The notes: generated by a model not told the origin, from the letters alone. 64,000 nt of DNA from Oharaeibacter diazotrophicus (GCF_004362745.1 NZ_SNXY01000007.1:62001-126000); one strand, 5' to 3'; shown: positions 27,448 to 35,746, numbered from the stretch's first letter. Program-made: numbers and translations.

Positions 27448-27488
27448 GGTGCTGCTCCTCCACTAGGGTTCCACGGGGACGTCGGGTC

Positions 27489-28565
27489 TCAGGTCGTGAT
27501 CGCGACCTTGAGGACGCCGTCGCGCTGGTTGGCGAAGAGGTCGTAGGCCTCTTCGATCTGGTCGAGCTTGAAGCGGTGCGTGACGAGGCCGCCGAGGTCG
27601 ACGCGGCCCGAGGCGATGACCGAGAGCATCCGCCGCATCCGCTCCTTGCCGCCCGGGCAGAGCGACGTGCGGATCGACTTGTCGCCGAGGCCGGCGGCGA
27701 AGGCGTCCAGCGGGATCCTCAGGTCGGTCGAGTAGACGCCGAGGCTCGACAACACGCCGCCGGGGCGCAGGACGCGCAGCGCCGCCTCGAAGGTCGCCTG
27801 GGTTCCGAGCGCCTCGATGGCGACGTCGACACCGCGCCCGTCCGTCAGGCGCATGATCGCCTCGACGGGGTCCTCCTTCTTGAAGTCGACGACGTCGGTG
27901 GCGCCGAGACGGCGCGCCATTTCCAGCCGGGCGGGTACCGTGTCGACGGCGACGATGGTGGTGGCTCCCATCAGCTTGGCGCCCGCGGTGGCGCACAGGC
28001 CGATCGGTCCCTGTGCGAAGACGGCCACGGTGTCGCCGATCCGGATGCCGCCGGTCTCCGCGCCGGCGAAGCCCGTCGACATGATGTCGGGGCACATCAG
28101 GACCTGCTCGTCCGTGACCGCGTCGTCGACCGGAGCGAGATTGGCCATTGCGTCGGGCACGCAGACGTACTCGGCCTGGCAGCCGTCGATCGTGTTGCCG
28201 AACTTCCAACCGCCGATCGCCTTCCAGCCGTGGCGGGTGCCGGCGCCGTCCTGCGATCCGCAGCCGCACAGGCAGGCGTGGCTCCAGCCCGAGGGGGTGA
28301 TGGCGCCGGCGATGACGCGCTGCCCCTCGCGGAAGCCCGAGACGCCCTTGCCCAGCTTCTCGATGATCCCGACCGGTTCGTGTCCGACGGTCAGGCCCTT
28401 GGCGACCGGATACTCGCCCTTGAGGATGTGGACGTCGGTGCCGCAGATCGTCGTGGTGGTGACCCGGATCAGCGCGTCCTGTGGCCCGATGTCGGGGATC
28501 GGCTTGTCCTCCAGGACGATGCGTCCCTTCTCGACGAAAACGGCCGCCTTCATCTTCGCTGCCAT
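27489..28565 (-). CDS. zinc-dependent alcohol dehydrogenase (monooxygenase operon)
   Basis: A 358-residue medium-chain dehydrogenase. Seen: the catalytic zinc site ICGTDVHILKGEYP (C41) and GHEPVGIIEKLG (H63, E64). A CLCGCGSQDG cluster replaces the usual four-cysteine structural zinc lobe of class I enzymes. The Rossmann fold is GPIGLCATAGAKLMG near 190. Similar to NAD(P)-linked secondary alcohol dehydrogenases such as isopropanol dehydrogenase. As the gene follows mimD, it probably oxidises the alcohol made by the monooxygenase (for example 2-propanol to acetone). The substrate is inferred from context. Confidence 0.88.
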   Translation of the reverse strand: MAAKMKAAVFVEKGRIVLEDKPIPDIGPQDALIRVTTTTICGTDVHILKGEYPVAKGLTVGHEPVGIIEKLGKGVSGFREGQRVIAGAITPSGWSHACLCGCGSQDGAGTRHGWKAIGGWKFGNTIDGCQAEYVCVPDAMANLAPVDDAVTDEQVLMCPDIMSTGFAGAETGGIRIGDTVAVFAQGPIGLCATAGAKLMGATTIVAVDTVPARLEMARRLGATDVVDFKKEDPVEAIMRLTDGRGVDVAIEALGTQATFEAALRVLRPGGVLSSLGVYSTDLRIPLDAFAAGLGDKSIRTSLCPGGKERMRRMLSVIASGRVDLGGLVTHRFKLDQIEEAYDLFANQRDGVLKVAITT

Positions 28566-28615
28566 GACCTTCTCCCTGTTTCCGGACGGCCCTCCCGCCG
28601 CCCGTGCCGTTTCGG

Positions 28616-28636
28616 CGGGGCGGCAGAGCCGCCCCG
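28616..28636 (-). other. intercistronic stem-loop between mimD and adh
   Basis: CGGGGCGGC (28616-28624) and GCCGCCCCG (28628-28636) form a 9-bp stem with a three-base loop just downstream of the mimD stop. It is one of several stem-loops in gaps of this operon. Confidence 0.5.
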
Positions 28637-28658
28637 TCCGTCTTCGGGTCCGGAAGGA

Positions 28659-29027
28659 TCAGATGAACTCGAACACCTCGTCCATGTCGCCGAACAGGAT
28701 CACGGTGTTGTCGTCGATGCGGACCATCCTGCCGTAGTGGGTCGAGGTGTTGACCTCGAAGATCTCCGCGGTCATCTCGCGGCCGAGGTACTCGCCGATC
28801 TCGTCCATCTTGAAGATCAGCTTGCCGTCGCCGTCGATGCGGATCATCGCCGGCTGGTAGGTGACGACGACGCCGGGCTTCTTGCCCATGAACTCGGCGA
28901 TGGCGCGCGCCTCGACCGAGTCGTTCATGGTGACCCCGCACTGGTGCGAGATCGTCTGCTCGAAGGTGATGTCCTTCATGGACTTGAAGATGTTCGCCTG
29001 GCTGGCGTCCCGCGCTGCGACGGACAT
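28659..29027 (-). CDS. mimD: monooxygenase coupling/effector protein (MmoB/DmpM family)
   Basis: A 122-residue cofactor-less effector protein. The MmoB/DmpM domain spans residues 25-115, with VTMNDSVEARAIAEFMGKKPGVVVTYQPAMIRIDGDGKL and DEIGEYLGREMT. This is the fold that binds the hydroxylase and tunes oxygen activation and regioselectivity. ATG 29027 is preceded by GGAG. The gene is fourth in the mim order, after the hydroxylase small subunit. Confidence 0.93.
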   Translation of the reverse strand: MSVAARDASQANIFKSMKDITFEQTISHQCGVTMNDSVEARAIAEFMGKKPGVVVTYQPAMIRIDGDGKLIFKMDEIGEYLGREMTAEIFEVNTSTHYGRMVRIDDNTVILFGDMDEVFEFI

Positions 29028-29082
29028 GTCTTGTCTCCTGGAATTGCCGGATTGGTGACGGGCCGGCCGGATGGCCGTGCGA

Positions 29083-29116
29083 CCCGCGAAGTCCCGGTCT
29101 GGCGGGACTTCGCGGG
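29083..29116 (-). other. intercistronic stem-loop between mimC and mimD
   Basis: A 13-bp perfect stem (29083-29095 / 29104-29116, arm CCCGCGAAGTCCC) with an eight-base loop begins ten bases after the mimC stop. It could slow 3' exonucleases or partly terminate, adjusting the MimC to MimD ratio. Confidence 0.6.
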
Positions 29117-29125
29117 GAGCGGGGT

Positions 29126-30184
29126 TCAGGTGCCGAGGCCGAGTTCGCCGAGGATCTGGCCGATGCGCTCCTGGGAGACCGCACGGACGTCGTCGAAGGA
29201 CACGGGCTTGGAATGCGGGGCCGACCACACCGGCTGCAGGGCGAGCGCGGCCTTGTCGGCGAGGGCGCGGTGCTTGGCGAGCCAGCCGTTGAAGAGCTTG
29301 CGGTTGTGCGCCGCGTGCTTCTCGTCGTTGGCCAGCAGGTAGATCAGGTCGATGGTGTTGGCGAGGTTGCGCTCGTAGTCGGCCTCCGCGGCCGAGATCA
29401 CCGACGGCGTGATGAAGTCGTGGTTGGCCGCCGCCGACTGCATCAGGAAGCCCGAGCGGAACAACTCGCCGACCAGCGGCTCGAACACGATGTTGATGGC
29501 GAAATACTGCTCGAGGTAGTCCTCGGTCCCCATGATGGTCTCGACGGCCTCGCGGGTGCCCTGCCAGATGCCGTCCTCGAGCCAGGCCTTCTTGCCGAGC
29601 TCGTCGTCCCAGCCCTCGATGTCCATGCCGATCTCGGCGAGGTAGAGGGTGATGTCCTGGGCGAGGCGCAGCTTGTAGGACGAGTTGGTCAGCGTCGCGT
29701 TGTTGATCATCTGGGTGTAGCCGTAGCGCTGCGCCTGCATCAGCGACGTGCCCAGACCGAATTCGGCGTGCTTCCAGGCGCCGAGATGGGTCTGCAGGAT
29801 CTTGACCCAGACGCGGTCGAAGGTCTTCGGCGCGCCGGACTTGCGGCCGTTGGCGATGACGCTCTGCACCATCGTCTCGATCTTGGACTGACGCTGGTAG
29901 TGCGTGCGCTCCCACTCCTGGTCGGGGGCGCGGAAGGCGTGCCAGTTGGAGGAGAGGGCCGCCGTCGCGTCCTTCACGTAGGCGCCGCGGCCGTTGGAGA
30001 AGTTGATGATCCAGTCCTGGATCAGGTAGCGCTCGGGGTCGGGCTGCACGTCGACGGTGACGTCCTCGTAGTGCGTCGCGCGCTGGCCCTTGGGCTGGAA
30101 GTAGCGGTACTTCCGGCTGTCGGAGTCGGCGAAGATGGCGGCGCCGGCGGCGCCCGATCCGACAGAACTGGAAACGGCAGGCAT
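29126..30184 (-). CDS. mimC: binuclear iron monooxygenase, hydroxylase small (beta) subunit
   Basis: A 352-residue protein of the ferritin-like methane/phenol/toluene hydroxylase beta-subunit family. Seen: YFQPKGQRATHYEDVTVDVQ near residue 28, YLIQDWIINFSNGRG near 54, the helical core around LGAWKHAEFGLG, and LLANDEKHAAHNRKL. As usual for beta subunits, the canonical iron ligands are not complete, so it is structural. It pairs with MimA in an alpha2-beta2 hydroxylase. A 116-bp dispersed repeat lies in the gap before it. Confidence 0.93.
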   Translation of the reverse strand: MPAVSSSVGSGAAGAAIFADSDSRKYRYFQPKGQRATHYEDVTVDVQPDPERYLIQDWIINFSNGRGAYVKDATAALSSNWHAFRAPDQEWERTHYQRQSKIETMVQSVIANGRKSGAPKTFDRVWVKILQTHLGAWKHAEFGLGTSLMQAQRYGYTQMINNATLTNSSYKLRLAQDITLYLAEIGMDIEGWDDELGKKAWLEDGIWQGTREAVETIMGTEDYLEQYFAINIVFEPLVGELFRSGFLMQSAAANHDFITPSVISAAEADYERNLANTIDLIYLLANDEKHAAHNRKLFNGWLAKHRALADKAALALQPVWSAPHSKPVSFDDVRAVSQERIGQILGELGLGT

Positions 30185-30237
30185 GGTGTTTCTCCCTTGT
30201 CCTCTGTTGTTCCGCTTGTATTCCCGGTCGGCGGCCC

Positions 30238-30353
30238 AGATCATTCTCCGACCAGGTCGCACGCCATGGTCGATTGGAGATTGCTCCGGCATATTGAATC
30301 TGGAGCGATTTCTCATCGACCTGATGCTTCCGTCAGGTCGGAAAGCGCTCTAG
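30238..30353 (-). repeat. dispersed hairpin-forming intergenic repeat, copy B
   Basis: On the minus strand this begins CTAGAGCGCTTTCCGACCTG and contains the stem CGACCTGA...TCAGGTCG, then AGAAATCGCTCCAGATTCAA and a second stem region with a GGAGAATG end. It matches copy A (53264-53381) along its whole length with high identity in the first 60 bases. It fills most of the gap between mimB and mimC. The TAG stop codon of mimB is inside the repeat's terminal CTAG. Confidence 0.8.
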
Positions 30354-31414
30354 TGGCCCGTCGAGGTGCCGCCGGACGAGGTCGTGAACTTGTCGAAGAA
30401 GATCCGCTCGGTCTCGAAGCCGTTCATGAAGAGCACCGGCTGGAGCGCGTCGATCATCGGCGGCGGACCGCAGGCGTAGACGTCGCCGTCGCCGTCGAGG
30501 TCGAGTTCCTTCAGCTTGGCGTCGACCCGCTCGTGCACGAAGCCGCGCTCGCCGAGCCACTGGTCGTCGTCGGCGGCGTGGGACAGCACGGGCACGAAGC
30601 GCACCGAGGGATGGCGCTCGAGGATCGCGGCGATGCGGTCGAGGTAGAACAGGTCGTCGCGGGTGCGGGCGCCGTAGAAGAAGTAGACGTCGCGCTCCTC
30701 GCCGCTGGCGATGTGGTCGTGCAGGATCGACCAGATCGGCGACAGTCCCGAGCCCGCGCCCACCAGGATCACGGGTCCGCTCCGGTTCTCGCGCCGGAAG
30801 CAGGTGCCGTAGGGTCCGACGACGGTGACGTCGGCTCCGACGCGGATTCCGCCGGAGTCGAGTTCTCCGGAGAAGCGTCCCTGCGGGTATTTCTTGATGA
30901 CGAAGGAGAGTCTCTGGGTTTCGCTCGGCGGATTTGCCATGGAGAACGAGCGCGTAATCGTCTCCCCCGTTTGCGTGGTGACGGTGATGTCGACATATTG
31001 GCCGGCCCAGAACTTGATGGGGGCACCGAGGTCGATCTGAATGCCGCGGATGTCGTGGGTGAGACGCTCTATGCCGGCGATGCGGCCCTTGTAGGTTTTC
31101 ACCGCGATCGACTTGGAGAGCACCTCTTCGTCGTAGTTGAGGAGCTCCACCTCGAGGTCGGAGTAGGCCAGCGTCCGGCACAGGAGCACGTGGCCGGTGT
31201 CCTTCTCCATGTCGTTGAGCGCGAAGGTCGAGTAGCGCAGCATCTCGACCTCGCCGTCGAGCAGCACGCACTTGCAAGCCGAGCACTGGCCCTCCTTGCA
31301 GCCGTGCGGCAGCGCGATGCCCTGGCGGAACGCCGCGTTCAGCACCGTCTCGCCCTCTTCGACGTCGAACTCGACCTGCACCGGTTCGAGCCGGACCCTG
31401 CGAGCGACTGTCAT
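30350..31414 (-). CDS. mimB: binuclear iron monooxygenase reductase (2Fe-2S/FAD)
   Basis: A 354-residue NADH oxidoreductase. The N-terminal plant-type ferredoxin domain has cysteine ligands C39, C44, C47 and C79 (GCKEGQCSACKC, LLCRT). The FAD domain has RSFSMANPPSE near 176 and the NAD(P) domain has ILVGAGSGLSPIWSIL near 240 and VYACGPPPMIDAL near 325. It delivers electrons from NADH to the di-iron hydroxylase. The TAG stop codon falls in the CTAG end of the dispersed repeat. It is 109 bp downstream of mimA. Confidence 0.95.
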   Translation of the reverse strand: MTVARRVRLEPVQVEFDVEEGETVLNAAFRQGIALPHGCKEGQCSACKCVLLDGEVEMLRYSTFALNDMEKDTGHVLLCRTLAYSDLEVELLNYDEEVLSKSIAVKTYKGRIAGIERLTHDIRGIQIDLGAPIKFWAGQYVDITVTTQTGETITRSFSMANPPSETQRLSFVIKKYPQGRFSGELDSGGIRVGADVTVVGPYGTCFRRENRSGPVILVGAGSGLSPIWSILHDHIASGEERDVYFFYGARTRDDLFYLDRIAAILERHPSVRFVPVLSHAADDDQWLGERGFVHERVDAKLKELDLDGDGDVYACGPPPMIDALQPVLFMNGFETERIFFDKFTTSSGGTSTGH

Positions 31415-31480
31415 CGTTGCTTTCCTCCCAAAGCTTCGCCGTCGCCGTCCGAGCGGGCCGGACGGTGGCGTCGTGCGGTG

Positions 31481-31506
31481 CGGAGGCCGGCGGGTGCCGG
31501 CCTCCG
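31481..31506 (-). other. intercistronic stem-loop between mimA and mimB
   Basis: CGGAGGCCGG (31481-31490) and CCGGCCTCCG (31497-31506) form a 10-bp perfect stem with a six-base loop, starting 18 bases after the mimA stop. Confidence 0.55.
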
Positions 31507-31523
31507 TCCGAGGGTCGAAGGGC

Positions 31524-33194
31524 TCAGTTGAACGGCGTGATGGTGAAGCCGGCGCGGTAGTCCGCGATGTACTTCTCGCGGTCGGCCGGCGACATCTCGC
31601 GCAGCAGCGTCAGCGGCGACAGGAGCGTGTGGCCACGGACGTCGTCGAGGGTCCAGAGGTCCTTGTCGTCGAAGCGCAGGTGCGGCTGCGGCACCAGGGT
31701 CCTGCCGTCCGAGCGGACGAAGTTCAGGTCCTTGATCGCGTCGGCGAGATCCCAGCCGTGGTACAGCGTCTCCCACTCGCGCTTGCCGGAGAAGCGGCCC
31801 ATCGCCGGCGTCGGCCGGCCCTGGTACTCGTCCGAGAAAGCCTCGACGGCGGTCCAGCGGTCGAGCTCGTGGGCGAAGGTGTGCAGCTTGCCGTCGATCT
31901 CGTCGACCACCATGTCCTCGCGGATGAGGCACGGCACCAGGCAGCTCCAGCAGCGCTGCGGATAGACGTAGCCGACCTGCTCGTTGAAGGTGATGATCTT
32001 CTCGCCGGGGCGGCTGAGCCGGTCGTACCACTTCCAGAAGTCGCCGAACTGGGCGTACCAGCCGGGGTACTTGTGCTCGAACCACTCGAAGTCCTGCTCG
32101 CGCTGGGCCTCGATGCGCCAGAAGTTCACCGGCCAGCCGACCGCGAAGAACTGCGCCACCTTGTGCACGTAGAACTTCTCGGTGAGGCGCTTCCAGGCGG
32201 TCTGGACGTCGTCGTGATGGATCTTGATGCCGTACTTCTCGAGCGGCAGCATGTAGGTCCGGTAGTAGTCCTCGAAGATCCAGCGGTGCCACATCTCCGC
32301 GTAGGATTCCTTGTTCTTGTCACGGTTGGTGGTGCCGTATTCGATGAACGTGCCGATGGCGGCGTCCACGATGGCGTGGTTCTGCCAGAAGGCGTAGCGC
32401 AGGTCGCGCTCGAGCAGGAGGTGGTTGTCCGGCTCTTTCAGCGCGGCCATCAGCAGCGAGTGGCCGTTGCCGATGTGGCGGCTCTCGTCGGACTGGACGG
32501 AGAGGAACACGGTCGGCAGGGCGTAGTCGCCGTTGCGGGCGGCTTCCGAGGGCATCGCCACGAACAGGGTATTCGTGAACGCGGTCTCGGCGACGACGGT
32601 GAGGTACATGCACGCGGCGGTCATGGTGTCGCCGGTGATGAATCCCTCGCCGAACTGACGGCCGATGGTCGTGGCGTAGCACTTGCCGAAGGCTTCTTCG
32701 GTGATGTCGAAGCCGGCGGGATCGATGTAGTTCTCCATGTACCACTTCTTCAGGTTCATCTGAATCGTGGAATGGCGGAACTCGTCGACCATCTGCATGG
32801 TGAAGCCGGTGCGCAGGTCCTCGCCGGGGGCGAGACGGGCGACCATGGCCATCGAGCGGGCGGCGGAGATCTCCGGAAACGGGATGATCGCCAGGAAGAG
32901 CTTCATCCACTCGACCCAGCGCGGCTCCACGTTGCGGAACATGTCGCCGCGGAGCGCCGCGTCGAGCGCGCCGTAAACGCGGTTGTCCTTCTCTTCCTGC
33001 ATCGGGAAGTAGGACCGCAGCACCTGCTTCATCGGATCGCGCGGCGCCTTGGAGATCTTGTAGTCCGTCGGGAAGGTCATCGCCTCCCGCACGTAGGTCG
33101 GATTCCAGCCGAGATCGGAGATCTTCTTGGTCGCCTCGCCGACGGAGATGCCGCGCTGGGAGGTGATCTTGTTGAGCGTCAAGGACATGGGCAT
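31524..33194 (-). CDS. mimA: binuclear iron monooxygenase, hydroxylase large (alpha) subunit
   Basis: A 556-residue catalytic subunit (554 if ATG 33188 is used). Numbered from 33188, the di-iron ligands are visible as E106 (PFPEIS), E136 and H139 (DEFRH), E201 (VAETAF), E235 and H238 (DESRH). This is the two E-x-x-H pattern of bacterial multicomponent monooxygenases. Long matches to MimA/PrmA-type enzymes (RSYFPMQEEKDNRVYGA, STIQMN, YIDPAGFDITE, GEGFITGD) place it with propane 2-monooxygenase/acetone- and phenol-oxidising enzymes rather than methane monooxygenase. First gene of the operon, behind a sigma-54 promoter and a 278-nt leader. Confidence 0.95.
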   Translation of the reverse strand: MPMSLTLNKITSQRGISVGEATKKISDLGWNPTYVREAMTFPTDYKISKAPRDPMKQVLRSYFPMQEEKDNRVYGALDAALRGDMFRNVEPRWVEWMKLFLAIIPFPEISAARSMAMVARLAPGEDLRTGFTMQMVDEFRHSTIQMNLKKWYMENYIDPAGFDITEEAFGKCYATTIGRQFGEGFITGDTMTAACMYLTVVAETAFTNTLFVAMPSEAARNGDYALPTVFLSVQSDESRHIGNGHSLLMAALKEPDNHLLLERDLRYAFWQNHAIVDAAIGTFIEYGTTNRDKNKESYAEMWHRWIFEDYYRTYMLPLEKYGIKIHHDDVQTAWKRLTEKFYVHKVAQFFAVGWPVNFWRIEAQREQDFEWFEHKYPGWYAQFGDFWKWYDRLSRPGEKIITFNEQVGYVYPQRCWSCLVPCLIREDMVVDEIDGKLHTFAHELDRWTAVEAFSDEYQGRPTPAMGRFSGKREWETLYHGWDLADAIKDLNFVRSDGRTLVPQPHLRFDDKDLWTLDDVRGHTLLSPLTLLREMSPADREKYIADYRAGFTITPFN

Positions 33195-33366
33195 GAGCCT
33201 CCACCAGATGGACCGCCGACGGGCGGCGGCTGGCGGCCTTGCGGCCGCCGATCGGTTTTCGGACGTCACGGCAAGAGGAATGCGCGACGAGCGCGGCCTC
33301 CGGCCGGTCGTTCAGGTGGATCGAGGCAAAGGTCCTGAAGTATCCCGACCGCCGGACGGCCGCCGC

Positions 33367-33388
33367 CTCCACCGTGATCACGGTGGAG
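33367..33388. promoter_or_regulatory. 22-bp perfect palindrome in the mim leader
   Basis: Bases 33367-33388 (CTCCACCGTGA / TCACGGTGGAG) are a perfect palindrome in the transcribed leader, about 85-105 nt downstream of the predicted start and about 170 bp before mimA. It could be an operator for a dimeric regulator or an RNA hairpin. There is no U-run, so a simple terminator is unlikely. Confidence 0.5.
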
Positions 33389-33483
33389 ATCGTGGCGGTC
33401 CTCGGTCCGGGACTCCTCCCATCCTTCGTTCTTGAGCCTCCGTGACGTTGCACGGGGCGTTTCTTCTTGGGTAACGATGAAAG

Positions 33484-33498
33484 CAAACGGCGTGCCAG
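33484..33498 (-). promoter_or_regulatory. sigma-54 (-24/-12) promoter of the mim operon
   Basis: On the minus strand the sequence reads TGGCACG-CCGT-TTGC, an exact match to the -24/-12 consensus with GG-N10-GC spacing. Transcription should start near 33472. It fits the sigma-54 activator encoded at the far end of the operon. Confidence 0.85.
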
Positions 33499-33581
33499 CT
33501 GCCCGTCCGTCCTCCGGGATCCTACGTAGGGGGATATCCGAGGCCTTTCCGGACCGCAATTCCCCGCGGGCGGACGGCGTC

Positions 33582-33630
33582 TGTAACGATGCGCTTTACA
33601 CCCGGATTTACAAACGTAATATGCTTTACA
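33582..33630. promoter_or_regulatory. putative upstream activator sites (TTTACA repeats)
   Basis: An AT-rich stretch 85-130 bp upstream of the -24 element holds TGTAA-N9-TTACA (33582-33600) and further TTTACA at 33607-33612 and 33625-33630. The two outer sites share ATGC(GC)TTTACA. Position and symmetry suit enhancer sites for the AcoR/MimR-type activator. The rest of the 552-bp gap between mimA and 33747 shows no gene. Confidence 0.5.
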
Positions 33631-33746
33631 TTATTTGCGTTTGCGGCAAAAAGACTTCGCATTCGCAGCGAAAGATTATGTCGACACTTGCGTTTTCAGA
33701 GTCTAGCCTTCACGCATGAACGAGGGCGCGGACGCCCGGGCCCGGG

Positions 33747-34217
33747 ATGGATTCCATGACGACGGACGGCGACGATCGGGGCGGCGAGGGCGGGGACGAG
33801 GTGGCCGGCGATCTGGTGCGGTTGATGCCGCGCGACGTCGTCTTCTCGATCCGTTTCCTCGGCGAGAGCCAGATCCGGCTGCAGAAGCACTTCCAGGACT
33901 TCCTGATCGCCGAACTCGAACGGGCGGGCATCACCGGCGAGACCCATCCGATGATCCACGCCTTCGCCGAGCGCCACGCCATCGCCATGCGCGACTTCGT
34001 CTTCACCGGCGTCGCGCTGTCGAAGCAGTATCGCATCGCCGAGTTCGAGCGGCTGATCGGCGACGAAACCGCGCTGATCCGCGTCGACATCTGGGACCGG
34101 CTGAAGACCTACATCGCGGTCGCCGAGGCCGACTTCCGCGCCCAATTGCCCGAGATGCGGCCGGAACTCGCGGTCTGGGAGGCGCCGGACCGGGCGCCGC
34201 CGGGCGAGCGCGACTGA
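33747..34217 (+). CDS. hypothetical helical protein, divergent from mimA
   Basis: A 156-residue soluble protein that I do not recognise. It has an acidic low-complexity N-terminus (to about residue 22) and then mostly amphipathic helices: FSIRFLGESQIRLQKHFQDFLIAELER, HAFAERHAIAMRDFVFTGVALSKQYR and RLKTYIAVAEADFRAQLPEM. No signal peptide, cysteine or metal motif is seen. It is the first gene of a plus-strand cassette that shares its AT-rich upstream region with the mim operon, so divergent control is possible. ATG 33756 is an alternative start. Confidence 0.6.
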   Translation: MDSMTTDGDDRGGEGGDEVAGDLVRLMPRDVVFSIRFLGESQIRLQKHFQDFLIAELERAGITGETHPMIHAFAERHAIAMRDFVFTGVALSKQYRIAEFERLIGDETALIRVDIWDRLKTYIAVAEADFRAQLPEMRPELAVWEAPDRAPPGERD

Positions 34218-34267
34218 GCCTCGCGCGAGAAACCGCCGGCGCGCCGGCACCGACCGGGGAGGACGCC

Positions 34268-34573
34268 ATGGACGAGCGGGGAGGGGACGTCGCGACGTTG
34301 CTGGCGGATCGGCTGCGGCTCGTCGCCGCCCTGTCGGGGCTCGGCGCGGAGGCGCTGAAGCTGCAGCAGCGCGAGGGCGCGCTCCGGATCGAGCGGATGC
34401 GGCTCGAGGAGTCCGGCGCCGCCGCTGGCACGGACCTCGAGGAAGAGACGGCCGCGCTCGAGGCCGCGCGGCGCGACCTCGACGAGAGGGTCGCGGCGGC
34501 CGAGCGGGACATCGGAACGATCGACCGTCTGCTGGCGGAATCCGGCGGCGGAGGCGGGAGGAACAGGCGATGA
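34268..34573 (+). CDS. hypothetical coiled-coil protein
   Basis: A 101-residue protein, almost entirely a predicted coiled coil from residue 8 to 92 (heptad-like LLADRLRLVAALSGLGAEALKL and LEAARRDLDERVAAAERDI), ending in a Gly-rich tail. No cysteine or known domain. The stop overlaps the start of the beta-propeller gene by 4 bp (ATGA), so the two are translationally coupled and may form a complex. Confidence 0.6.
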   Translation: MDERGGDVATLLADRLRLVAALSGLGAEALKLQQREGALRIERMRLEESGAAAGTDLEEETAALEAARRDLDERVAAAERDIGTIDRLLAESGGGGGRNRR

Positions 34574-35703
34574 TGAACCGGCAACACCCACCGACGGGGC
34601 TGTTCGAACTGCTGGCGCGGAGCTGGGAGCGGCCCGCGGCGGTCGCGGCCGTGGTGTTCTCCGGCGACGGCGCCACCGTCGCCTTCGCCGGCGCGGACGG
34701 AACGGTGTCGCTGGCGCGGGTTGCCGATCCGGAATCCGCCCTGTCGCGCGTCCGGGTCAGCGGCGATCTCGGCCAGACCTCGATCCGGCCGCCGGCGCGC
34801 GCGCCGCGCCCGCTGGTCGACGCGCCGGCCTTCGGATCGGGGCCGGCGCCGATCGTGGCCACCGACGGCGCGGACTTCCTGGTCGGCGGCGCGGACGGAA
34901 CGGTCGTCCGCCTCGCCACGTCCGGCGAGGTCGAGCCGACCCCGGTCCGGCTCGGCGGGCCGGTGGTCGCACTCGCCGCCTCGGCGGGCGGTTCCGCCGC
35001 GGCCAGCGACGGTACCGTGGTTCTGGTCTTCGCCGCCCGCGGCGACGCCGCGCCGGTGCGGCTCGCCGCGGACGACGCCGGCGGGATCGGTGCGCTCGCC
35101 TTCGCGCGCGGTGGTCGCCGGCTCGCTGTCGCCACCGCCGACGGCCTCGCCGTCCTCGACACCCGGGACGACGGCGCGGTGCTCGCCGACGTCGCGCTGC
35201 CGAGCCGGGCGCTCGCGCCGGTCTGGGCGCCGGGCGACCGCCTGATCGGCACGCCGCTCGCCGGCGGCGGCTTCGCGCTGGTCGATCCGGTCGGCGGCGG
35301 CGTCCGCGTCTTCGGCGACTTCCCGGCGCCGGTGCGGACGGTCAGCTTCAGCGGCCCGGCGGAAGCGGTGCTGGCGTCCGGCGCCTTCCGTGTGGCGGGC
35401 TGGTCGACCGCCCGGCCGGTGGCGGTCGACGATCCCGGTGGCGGTGCGATCGTCTCGGGCCGGGCCGGGCTGGTGCCGGTCGAGAGCCTCGCCGCCCATC
35501 CGACGCGTTCGCTGGTCGCGGCCGGATACGCCAACGGCCAGATCCTGCTGGTGCAGGTCGGCGCGCGCGGCGAGCTGCTGGTCAAGCCGGCGGGTGGCGC
35601 GGTCACCGCGCTCGCCTGGTCGCCCGACGGCCGGCATCTCGCCGCCGGCGACGCCGACGGCGGCGCCAGCATCGTCACCTTCCCGCCGCAGCTGTTCAAG
35701 TGA
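34570..35703 (+). CDS. WD40-like beta-propeller protein
   Basis: A 377-residue cytosolic protein with repeated WD40-like blades. They show as AAVVFSGDGATVAFAGADGTVSLARV at the start, GADGTVVRLAT, LAFARGGRRLAVATADGLAVLD, and a clear final blade VTALAWSPDGRHLAAGDADGGASIV. Such propellers scaffold protein complexes. It is translationally coupled to the coiled-coil gene. No enzymatic motif or signal peptide is seen; the partner is unknown. Confidence 0.7.
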   Translation: MMNRQHPPTGLFELLARSWERPAAVAAVVFSGDGATVAFAGADGTVSLARVADPESALSRVRVSGDLGQTSIRPPARAPRPLVDAPAFGSGPAPIVATDGADFLVGGADGTVVRLATSGEVEPTPVRLGGPVVALAASAGGSAAASDGTVVLVFAARGDAAPVRLAADDAGGIGALAFARGGRRLAVATADGLAVLDTRDDGAVLADVALPSRALAPVWAPGDRLIGTPLAGGGFALVDPVGGGVRVFGDFPAPVRTVSFSGPAEAVLASGAFRVAGWSTARPVAVDDPGGGAIVSGRAGLVPVESLAAHPTRSLVAAGYANGQILLVQVGARGELLVKPAGGAVTALAWSPDGRHLAAGDADGGASIVTFPPQLFK

Positions 35704-35746
35704 GGCGGGGCGAAGGGGGCACGGACGGAGGAAGAGGGAGGAAGTC

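Noticed and set aside
30238-30353. Insertion-sequence remnant or MITE between mimB and mimC
   Set aside because: No flanking target duplication or clear terminal inverted repeats of a transposon were found; the structure fits a dispersed hairpin repeat better.
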